A stretch of DNA of 19,003 bases from JBHELQ01 sp046262995 (GTDB lineage Bacteria > Actinomycetota > Thermoleophilia > Solirubrobacterales > Thermoleophilaceae): positions 1 to 19,003 of the forward strand of contig JBHELQ010000071.1 of assembly GCA_046262995.1 (NCBI GenBank). The letters run 5' to 3'. Position 1 is the stretch's first letter. Each line of letters begins with the position of its first letter. The notes under the pieces were generated by a model. It saw only the letters and a program-made list of their open reading frames with translations, was not told the DNA's origin and made no database searches. Shown here in pieces: positions 1 to 5,876 of the stretch. Made by a program: the position numbers and the translations under genes.

Positions 1-1599
1 GAGTTCCTCGCGCGCGGCACCTACATCTATCCGCCGCTTCCGAGCCGCCGGCTCATCGTCGACATGATCGCCTTCACCGTTCGCGAGGTCCCGAAGTGGA
101 ATCCCGTGAACGTCTGCAGCTACCACCTCCAGGAGGCGGGAGCGACGCCGGTCCAGGAGATCGCGTACTCGATGGCCAACGCGATCGCGGTGCTCGACGC
201 CGTCCGCGAGCGCGTCGAGGAGGAGGACCTCATGGGGCGCGTCTTCGGGCGCATCTCGTTCTTCGTCAACGCGGGCATCCGCTTCGTCGAGGAGCACGCC
301 AAGCTGCGCGCGATGGGCCGGCTGTGGGAGCAGATCGGGCGCGAGCGCTACGGCGTGACGGACGAGCGGTACCTGCGCTTCCGCTACGGGGTGCAGGTCA
401 ACTCGCTCGGCCTGACGGAAGCCCAACCGGAGAACAACATCATCCGAATCGTGCTGGAGGCGCTGGCCGTGACCATGGGGCGCGACGCCCGCGCCCGGGC
501 GGTCCAACTTCCCGCCTGGAACGAAGCGCTCGGCCTGCCGCGGCCGTGGGACCAGCAGTGGTCGCTCCGGATCCAGCAGATCCTGGCCTACGAGACCGAC
601 CTGCTCGATTACCAGGACATCTTCCGCGGCTCGGAGGTCATGGAGGGACTGGTCGCGGAGCTGGTCGAGGGCGCCCAGGCGGAGATGGCCGTGGTCGAGG
701 AGCACGGCGGCGCGGTCGAGGCCGTGCCCTACATGAAGACGCAGCTCGTCGAGTCACACCGCGCGCGTGTTCGCCGGATCGAGACCGGCGAGCAGAAGGT
801 GGTGGGCCAGAACTGCTTCACCGAGCACGAGTCGTCGCCGCTGCAGAAGGGTGAGGACGGCGGCATCCTGCGTGTCGAGCCGGAGGTCGAGCAGGGCGCT
901 ATCGAGGCCCTGGAGCGCTGGCGCTCGGAGCGCGACGAGACTGCCGTCGGGCGCGCTTTGGAGAAACTGCGAAGCGCCGCGGCTGATGAGTCGGCCAACG
1001 TCATGCCCGCGACCCTGGAGGCCGCCCGGGCCGGGGCCACCACCGGCGAGTGGGCCGGCGCCTTGCGCGAGGTGTTCGGCGAGTACCGCGCGCCCACCGG
1101 GGTGGCCGAGGCCGCGGCGGCCCCCGGCGACGAGTCGCTCTCCGAGCTGCGCGACCGGGTCGAGCGGGTCTCCGAGGCGCTCGGCCGCAGGGTCAAGATC
1201 CTGGTCGGGAAGCCCGGCCTGGACGGGCACTCGAACGGCGCGGAGCAGATAGCGGTGCGGGCCCGGGACGCCGGCATGGACGTGGTGTACGAGGGCATCC
1301 GGCTGACGCCGTCGAGGATCGCGCGCACGGCGGTCGACGAGGGCGTCCACGTGGTCGGCCTCTCGATCCTCTCGGGCTCCCACGCCGAGCTGATACCGAC
1401 GGTGCTGGAGGAGCTCGAGCGCGCCGGCGCCGACGTCCCGGTGGTGGCGGGAGGGATCATCCCCGCCGCCGACGCCGAGGCCCTGCGCCAGGCCGGCGTG
1501 GCGCGGGTCTACACGCCGAAGGACTTCGAGGTCAGCCGCATCATGGGCGACATCGTCGACCTGGTCGCCGAGCACTACGGCGTGGCCGTGGGCGCCTGA
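1..1599 (+). CDS. meaA: Ethylmalonyl-CoA / methylmalonyl-CoA mutase family protein (MeaA type), 5' end cut off
   Basis: The frame is open from base 1, so the true start lies upstream; 532 residues are visible and MeaA proteins are about 670, so roughly 140 N-terminal residues are missing. The visible part is the end of the substrate-binding barrel followed by a C-terminal cobalamin-binding domain. The latter has the DxHxxG motif (DGHSNG, 1222-1239), whose His is the lower cobalt ligand, then LSILSGS and GGIIP, all typical of B12 Rossmann domains. Where methylmalonyl-CoA mutases carry RTHxQT this protein reads RYGVQVNSLGL (382-414), which I recall as the MeaA/ethylmalonyl-CoA mutase form. Such enzymes interconvert ethylmalonyl-CoA and methylsuccinyl-CoA in acetate assimilation. 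The chaperone gene meaB lies two genes downstream. Family assignment is firm. The exact substrate is inferred, because the first substrate-determining residues are outside the window. Confidence 0.9.
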   Translation, partial: EFLARGTYIYPPLPSRRLIVDMIAFTVREVPKWNPVNVCSYHLQEAGATPVQEIAYSMANAIAVLDAVRERVEEEDLMGRVFGRISFFVNAGIRFVEEHAKLRAMGRLWEQIGRERYGVTDERYLRFRYGVQVNSLGLTEAQPENNIIRIVLEALAVTMGRDARARAVQLPAWNEALGLPRPWDQQWSLRIQQILAYETDLLDYQDIFRGSEVMEGLVAELVEGAQAEMAVVEEHGGAVEAVPYMKTQLVESHRARVRRIETGEQKVVGQNCFTEHESSPLQKGEDGGILRVEPEVEQGAIEALERWRSERDETAVGRALEKLRSAAADESANVMPATLEAARAGATTGEWAGALREVFGEYRAPTGVAEAAAAPGDESLSELRDRVERVSEALGRRVKILVGKPGLDGHSNGAEQIAVRARDAGMDVVYEGIRLTPSRIARTAVDEGVHVVGLSILSGSHAELIPTVLEELERAGADVPVVAGGIIPAADAEALRQAGVARVYTPKDFEVSRIMGDIVDLVAEHYGVAVGA

Positions 1600-1681
1600 C
1601 GCCCCGTCCCACGCTCTCGCCTGTAGCCCTGTCGTAACGCTCGCAACCCCGCCATCACGGGGGCGGCGCCAGGATGCCCGA

Positions 1682-2635
1682 ATGGCAGGGGGTGGGCGGA
1701 TTTCGACGCAATATGGGACGAAAGACGCCCAGCCCCCACGGACGAGGCGGCTCGCCGCGCTCGCCGAAGCGCAGCACGGAGTCGTCGCGCTGCGCCAGCT
1801 CGAGGAGCTCGGCCTGGCGTCGAGCGGCGTGCGCAGCCGGGTTGCGCGCGGCTCGCTCCACCGCGCGCATTACGGGGTCTATGCCGTCGGCCACAGGCTC
1901 CTCACCGAGCGAGGCCGGTGGATGGCGGCAGCGCTGGCCTGCGGTCCGGGTGCCGTCCTCTCTCACCGCGCAGCCGCGGCGCTATGGGGACTCCGTAGGA
2001 CAGGCTCGGAGGTTGACGTGATCGCGCCGGGCCGGGCCGGACGCGGTCGGCCCGGCATCCGGGTGCATAGAGCCGCTGCGCTGGCTCAGCGCGACGTGAC
2101 TGCCGTGGACGGCATCCCGTGCACGACGGTCGCCCGCACGCTGCTCGACCTGGCCGAGCAGGTCGACCGGCGCGGCCTCGTGCGCGCGGTCGAGCGGGCC
2201 GAGGAGCTGCGGCTGTTCGACGCGGGCGCCGTCGAGGAAACACTCGCCCGGGCCGCGGGACGCGCCGGGGCTTCGGCGCTCGCGACGGCCATCGCGGGTT
2301 GGCGGCCGGAGGGCTCTTTCACCCGGAGCGAGCTCGAGCGCCGGTTCTTCGAGCTGTGCTCCGGCGCCAACCTGCCGGCTCCCGTGGCGAACGCACGGCT
2401 GGAGCTGCCCGGCGGGAGCCTGGAGGTGGACTTCCTGTGGCGCGAAGCGTCGCTCGTGGTGGAAACCGACGGTCACCGGTTCCACGGCACTCGCCATGCC
2501 TTCGAGCGCGACCGCCGGCGCGACCAGCGCCTGCTGCTCGCCGGCTACTCGGTTGCCCGCTTCACCTGGCGCCAGTTGCTCGAGCGGCCCGCCGAGGTCA
2601 CGAGCACCCTGCGCGGGCTGCTCGCCGCCAGCTAG
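1682..2635 (+). CDS. AbiEi-like winged-helix protein fused to a DUF559 (PD-(D/E)XK-like) domain
   Basis: This 317-residue protein has two parts. Residues about 20-75 look like the N-terminal winged helix of AbiEi-family antitoxins (HGVVALRQLEELGLASSGV, then HYGVYAVG). Residues about 245-317 match the DUF559/Vsr-like nuclease fold: D250 in EVDFLW, E261-T-D263 in VVETDGHRFHG, then a basic helix (ERDRRRDQRLL) and GYSVARFTW. D250 and E261/D263 are the probable metal ligands of a PD-(D/E)XK site. The ATG at 1682 has an AGGA just upstream. The gene sits between the mutase and meaB, 12 bases before meaB, with no AbiEii-type toxin next to it. Proteins of this architecture are common in actinobacteria but their role is not established; DNA binding and possible nuclease activity are inferred from fold only. 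Third-position GC is lower in the first ~20 codons, so the true start could lie slightly downstream. Confidence 0.8.
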   Translation: MAGGGRISTQYGTKDAQPPRTRRLAALAEAQHGVVALRQLEELGLASSGVRSRVARGSLHRAHYGVYAVGHRLLTERGRWMAAALACGPGAVLSHRAAAALWGLRRTGSEVDVIAPGRAGRGRPGIRVHRAAALAQRDVTAVDGIPCTTVARTLLDLAEQVDRRGLVRAVERAEELRLFDAGAVEETLARAAGRAGASALATAIAGWRPEGSFTRSELERRFFELCSGANLPAPVANARLELPGGSLEVDFLWREASLVVETDGHRFHGTRHAFERDRRRDQRLLLAGYSVARFTWRQLLERPAEVTSTLRGLLAAS

Positions 2636-2647
2636 CGTCCCGGCTCG

Positions 2648-3610
2648 ATGTCGACCGACCCTTCCGAGCTTGGGCGCCGGCTGCGCGAGGGAGACCGCTC
2701 GGCCGCGCCCGCTGCGCTGAACCTGATCGAGGATCGCTCACCCGCCGGCCGCCAGCGAGCGGGACTTCTGCTCGCCGAGGTCTCTCCGGCGGCGCTCGGG
2801 GGCGAGGCGCCTGCGCATCTGATCGGCGTGACCGGGCCGCCCGGCGCCGGCAAGTCCACCCTGCTCTCCGAGCTGCTCGTCGAGTGGCGCGGAGGTGGTC
2901 GCACGGTCGCGGTGCTCGCGGTCGATCCGTCGTCGCGCCGCTCGGGCGGCTCGCTCCTGGGCGATCGCGTGCGCATCGACCACGACCCCGAGGACGACGG
3001 CGTGCTGATTCGCTCCACCGCCGCCGGCGGCCGCCTGGGCGGCCTGGCAGCGCCCACTCGCGAGGCGGTCGAGACGCTGGCGCCGGCCTTCGACGTGGTC
3101 GTGGTCGAGACGGTCGGCGTGGGCCAGTCGGAGACCGACGTGGAGCAGGTGTGCGACACGGTGGCTGTCGTGGTGCAGCCGGCCTCCGGCGACGTCCTGC
3201 AGTTCCTGAAGGCGGGCATCATGGAGATCCCTGACGTGGTCGTGGTCACGAAGGCGGACCTCGATGACTCCGCGCGCCGCGCCAAGCGCGATCTTGACCA
3301 GGCCCTGAGCGCCTTGGGCGCCGGCGACACCCCCGTCGTGTCGGTGTCCTCGCGGCCGCCGCCGAGTGGAGTCGACGAGCTGGCGCAGGCCCTCGACCGC
3401 CACCGCGACGGGCTGGACGTCGGCGCCGCACGCCTGCGTTCGCGCCGTCTGGCCGCGCTGCACGAGCTCGTCGCCGAGCATGGTGAGCACGCCCTGCGGG
3501 CGCTCGGCGGGCGCCGGGAAGCCGAGCGCCTGCTCGAGGCGGAGGATCCCTCCGCCGGCACGGCCGGGCTGATCGCGGCGCTGGCGCAGAGAGCAGGGCT
3601 CGGCCAATGA
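2648..3610 (+). CDS. meaB: Methylmalonyl-CoA mutase-associated GTPase MeaB (ArgK/G3E family)
   Basis: This is a 320-residue P-loop GTPase close to the usual MeaB length (about 330). Visible motifs are Walker A GPPGAGKST (residues 63-71), DPSSRRSGGSLLGDRVR (93-109), ETVGVGQSE (154-162), and TKAD (201-204) as the NKxD-type guanine-specificity motif. MeaB proteins bind cobalamin-dependent acyl-CoA mutases, gate cofactor loading and protect or rescue the enzyme from inactivation. The mutase gene two positions upstream is the obvious partner. The start codon is 12 bases after the previous stop, so the genes are likely cotranscribed. No clear Shine-Dalgarno sequence precedes it. The TGA stop overlaps the next start (ATGA), implying translational coupling. 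The family call is very secure; that it serves this particular mutase is inferred from position. Confidence 0.95.
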   Translation: MSTDPSELGRRLREGDRSAAPAALNLIEDRSPAGRQRAGLLLAEVSPAALGGEAPAHLIGVTGPPGAGKSTLLSELLVEWRGGGRTVAVLAVDPSSRRSGGSLLGDRVRIDHDPEDDGVLIRSTAAGGRLGGLAAPTREAVETLAPAFDVVVVETVGVGQSETDVEQVCDTVAVVVQPASGDVLQFLKAGIMEIPDVVVVTKADLDDSARRAKRDLDQALSALGAGDTPVVSVSSRPPPSGVDELAQALDRHRDGLDVGAARLRSRRLAALHELVAEHGEHALRALGGRREAERLLEAEDPSAGTAGLIAALAQRAGLGQ

Positions 3611-3795
3611 GGGCGCGCCGCCCGCCTGGATCCCCCCTTCGCGGCTTCCTCCGCCAGGCGGCAATCCTGGCCGCCGTGTTCGCCGCGGTGAGCGGCGTCG
3701 CCGAGCTCGCCGGTGCCGCGAACCTGGGCACCGCCCTGGGGATCGGGCAGATCGCCTTCGTGATCGCCCTGGTCGTGCTCCTGCTGCGCGGCTAA
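3607..3795 (+). CDS. Small two-helix membrane protein, unknown function
   Basis: This 62-residue protein starts inside the meaB stop codon (ATGA overlap at 3607-3610), which argues that it is truly translated. It has a basic N terminus (MRARRPPGS), a hydrophobic helix at about residues 17-34, a short Gly/Ala/Asn linker, and a second helix at about 43-60 ending in Arg-Gly. This predicts a hairpin membrane protein. I do not recognise a family. Coupling to meaB suggests coexpression, but nothing in the sequence links it mechanistically to the mutase. Third-position GC is high and similar to the neighbours. Confidence 0.7.
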   Translation: MRARRPPGSPLRGFLRQAAILAAVFAAVSGVAELAGAANLGTALGIGQIAFVIALVVLLLRG

Positions 3796-3813
3796 CGGGC
3801 GGGCAGCCGCCCG
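3796..3813 (+). terminator. Possible U-less terminator hairpin after the meaB unit
   Basis: A perfect 7-bp stem, CGGGCGG (3796-3802) and CCGCCCG (3807-3813) with a GCAG loop, begins on the base right after the TAA stop of the small membrane protein. No T-run follows; the next bases are G-rich. In high-GC actinobacteria such hairpins are often proposed as terminators, but the function is inferred. It would separate the mutase/meaB unit from the oxidoreductase at 3842. Confidence 0.4.
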
Positions 3814-3841
3814 GGGGGCCGGATCGGCAGACTACGCGGCC

Positions 3842-4819
3842 GTGGGGCTGGGCACCTTCATCTCGGTGGGTCGGTCGCTCGACGGAGCCCTCGAACGGGT
3901 CGGGCTCGCCGAGCGCCTCGGCTACGAGTCGACCTACGTGACGCACATCGCGGGCAGGGATTCGCTGACCCTCCTCATGGCCTACGCCGCGCGCAGCGAG
4001 CAGCTCCGCCTGGGAACCGGCGTGATGCCGATCTACTCCCGCACGCCGGTGACCACCGCGATGTCCGCCGCCACCGTCGACGAGTTCTGCGGTGGCCGCC
4101 TGGTCCTCGGGCTCGGGGTGTCGCACCGCCCGGTCGTCGAAGGCTGGTACGGCGACCGGATCGACAAGCCGGTGCGCGAGATGCGGGAGTACGTGGGAAT
4201 CGTCCGGGCGATCCTGCGCGGCGAGGACCCGCCCCAGGGCGAGCGCTTCCGCTCGAGCTTCCGCTTCCAGGGCTACGGAGCGCGCGCGGACCTGCCCGTC
4301 TACCTCGCCGCCCTCTCCCCCGCGATGCTGAGGCTCGCCGGAGAGCTGGCCGAAGGCGTGGTGCTCTGGCTCTGCAATCCCGACTACATCGAGCGGGTGG
4401 TCGTGCCGGAGCTCCGGAAGGGCGCCGAGCGCGCGGGCCGCGACCTGGGGGCCTTCGACATCGTCGCCGCCGTGCCATCGGCCGTCACACCGGATCCCGA
4501 CGAGGCGCGCGCGAAGCTCCGCCAGGAGCTGATCGCATACTTCTCCCTGCCCTTCTACCGGACGATGCTCGAGCGCTCCGGCTACGAGGACGACGTCAGG
4601 AGCTTCGACGAGCGGATGGAGGCCGGCGACTCCGCCGGCGCCACCGCCGCGATCTCGGACCGCTTCCTGGGCGCGCTCGCCGCGATCGGCGATCCGGGCG
4701 AGGCGCGGGCGGCCGTGCGGCGCTATCGCGAGGTAGGGGCCAGCTCCCCCTGCGTAGGGGCGATCTCCGGGACGGACTTCGACGCGACGCTCGAAGCGCT
4801 GGCCGGCTCGCTCGACTAG
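3842..4819 (+). CDS. LLM-class flavin- or F420-dependent oxidoreductase
   Basis: This 325-residue protein has the single TIM-barrel pattern of luciferase-like monooxygenases/F420-dependent reductases. It starts with GLGTFISVGRSLDGALE, continues with LAERLGYESTYV and LRLGTGVMPIYSRTP, and then has the hallmark stretch ATVDEFCGGRLVLGLGVSH at residues about 79-97. Members use FMN or F420 to oxidise or reduce diverse organic substrates; the substrate cannot be read from the sequence. Length is normal. The start is GTG, with no clear Shine-Dalgarno sequence upstream, so the first residues are uncertain. A 45-base gap with a hairpin separates it from the preceding gene. Its TAG stop directly abuts the stop codon of the oppositely oriented lipoprotein gene. 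Confidence 0.88.
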   Translation: MGLGTFISVGRSLDGALERVGLAERLGYESTYVTHIAGRDSLTLLMAYAARSEQLRLGTGVMPIYSRTPVTTAMSAATVDEFCGGRLVLGLGVSHRPVVEGWYGDRIDKPVREMREYVGIVRAILRGEDPPQGERFRSSFRFQGYGARADLPVYLAALSPAMLRLAGELAEGVVLWLCNPDYIERVVVPELRKGAERAGRDLGAFDIVAAVPSAVTPDPDEARAKLRQELIAYFSLPFYRTMLERSGYEDDVRSFDERMEAGDSAGATAAISDRFLGALAAIGDPGEARAAVRRYREVGASSPCVGAISGTDFDATLEALAGSLD

Positions 4820-4825
4820 CTAGTC
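4814..4825. repeat. 12-bp palindrome containing both stop codons of a convergent pair
   Basis: GACTAGCTAGTC is a perfect palindrome. The oxidoreductase stop TAG (4817-4819) and the lipoprotein stop (CTA on the plus strand, 4820-4822) are adjacent within it, so the convergent genes have zero intergenic bases. The short arms make it a poor terminator. Confidence 0.6.
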
Positions 4826-5239
4826 CGCGAGCGACTCGATCCTGTAGCCGCGCCCGCTCCGACGCAGCTCGATCACGTCCGACAGGGGAGGTTGCCCGGC
4901 GGCGCGCGACCTGACCCGAACCTCCGCGCGCTCCCCCGAGACGCGGATCGACACCAGCTCGATGTGCGGCCGGCGAAGGTCCTGGGCGTCGGAGCGCAGA
5001 CGCCGGGCGCACTCGGCGCCACCCGCCCTGCGCCGTGCCGCCGGGGTGAAGAGCCCGTCGCAGACGGTGCGCCAATCCCGCCGATTGACCGCCCGCTGCA
5101 GGCGCACGACGCTCGCCACGACCTGCCTGGGGGCGCCGCGTACGGGCTTCGGCTCCTCGTCCCTGCCGAGCGAGCAGCCGGACAGCGCCAGGAGGGCGAC
5201 GCAGCCAGCCAGGCTCGACCTCAACACCGCGAGGAGCAT
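4820..5239 (-). CDS. Small secreted lipoprotein, possible NTF2-like fold
   Basis: Read on the minus strand from ATG at 5239-5237, this gives 139 residues. It has a lipoprotein signal: a hydrophobic stretch from residue 2, one Arg at position 7, and lipobox L19-S20-G21-C22, so C22 would be lipidated. The mature part has a helical region (QVVASVVRLQRAVNRRDWRTVC), a Cys pair (near TVCDGL and AECARRL) and a C-terminal strand pattern (IELVSIRVSGERAEVRVRS, then DVIELRRSGRGYRIESL). That layout resembles small NTF2/SnoaL-like extracytoplasmic domains; the resemblance is by pattern only. The frame stays open upstream of 5239, but the signal peptide fixes the start. The start codon is nine bases from that of the divergent gene, with no Shine-Dalgarno sequence visible. 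Confidence 0.8.
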   Translation of the reverse strand: MLLAVLRSSLAGCVALLALSGCSLGRDEEPKPVRGAPRQVVASVVRLQRAVNRRDWRTVCDGLFTPAARRRAGGAECARRLRSDAQDLRRPHIELVSIRVSGERAEVRVRSRAAGQPPLSDVIELRRSGRGYRIESLAD

Positions 5240-5249
5240 AATGAGCGCA
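5216..5249 (+). promoter_or_regulatory. Candidate promoter for a leaderless transcript of the CxxC-protein gene
   Basis: CATAAT (5237-5242, one mismatch to the consensus -10) lies six bases before the ATG at 5249, which is where transcription would start. TCGACT at 5216-5221 is a weak -35 (four matches) at a short 15-bp spacing. The -10 element overlaps the start codon of the divergent lipoprotein gene. Leaderless transcripts with this geometry are frequent in actinobacteria; use here is inferred. Confidence 0.4.
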
Positions 5250-5851
5250 TGGAGGGCTCGGCTCCCGACTCCGTCGGCACTCAGTCCAGCTGGCTGCGCT
5301 GCTACCGCTGCTGGTCGCAGAACCTCGAGGTGCAGCTGCACTACGAGGGCATCCTCAAGGTGGATTCCGAGTCGGGTGAGGCGATCGACCCGGTCGAAGA
5401 GGTGCAGGAGGCCGTGGTCCAGTGCCTGGACTGCCTGCACGACCAGCCCCATCTCAGCCTTGCCTTCTACGAGCAGAACGGCCGCCGGGTGAGCAGGATC
5501 GAGGCGGTCGAGGACCGCTGGGAGCGGATGGTCACCGGAACTCCGTGGGTCGCCTCGTGCACCGTCACGGTGGACGGCGACCAGGTCGAGACGTGCTCCG
5601 GGCCGGAGGCGGCGGAGGCGCTGGCGTTCGCTGCCTTCGGAGACCACGGGACGCGCGAGTTCTTCACGCACGTGCGCTTCCACAAGCACGAGGACGACCA
5701 GATCCTGGTCCACATGCTGGTCGAGCTCTACGCGCGCTCCTCGGAGGAGGCGGGCGAGGTGCTCGACGAGGCGGCGCGGGGGAAGCTGACGATCACCTCA
5801 CTGGCAGAGGAGTCGCGCCCGCCCGCGTCCACGCAGGACGAGCCGCACTAG
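5249..5851 (+). CDS. Unknown protein with CxxC..CxxC zinc-ribbon-like N terminus
   Basis: This 200-residue protein has four cysteines in two pairs, C18-x2-C21 (RCYRCW) and C59-x2-C62 (QCLDCL), separated by 37 residues that include a two-strand pattern (LEVQLHYEGILKVD). That is a plausible zinc-ribbon or treble-clef-like metal site. The rest is acidic, with DDQILVHMLVELYARSSEEAGEVLDEAARGK near the end. I recognise no named family. The start is set at ATG 5249, where the coherent product begins; the frame is open further upstream but there it lies antisense to the lipoprotein gene. A GAGGAG at 5231-5236 is rather far (12 bases) for ribosome binding, so leaderless expression is possible. Metal binding is inferred. 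Confidence 0.78.
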   Translation: MEGSAPDSVGTQSSWLRCYRCWSQNLEVQLHYEGILKVDSESGEAIDPVEEVQEAVVQCLDCLHDQPHLSLAFYEQNGRRVSRIEAVEDRWERMVTGTPWVASCTVTVDGDQVETCSGPEAAEALAFAAFGDHGTREFFTHVRFHKHEDDQILVHMLVELYARSSEEAGEVLDEAARGKLTITSLAEESRPPASTQDEPH

Positions 5852-5863
5852 CGGCCCAGGCTT

Positions 5864-5868
5864 GGAGG
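5864..5868 (+). promoter_or_regulatory. Shine-Dalgarno site deciding the GTG start of the TPP enzyme
   Basis: GGAGG lies eight bases before GTG at 5877. It contradicts the in-frame TTG at 5862, which would precede it, so GTG is the better start. Confidence 0.6.
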
Positions 5869-5876
5869 CTCGCTCG

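Noticed and set aside
1647..1662. Short hairpin CCCCG/CGGGG after the mutase stop codon as terminator
   Set aside because: Only five base pairs with no T-run, and the next gene follows closely; too weak to call.
1682..2635. A complete AbiE toxin-antitoxin or abortive-infection system
   Set aside because: There is no AbiEii nucleotidyltransferase toxin on either side; neighbours are metabolic genes.
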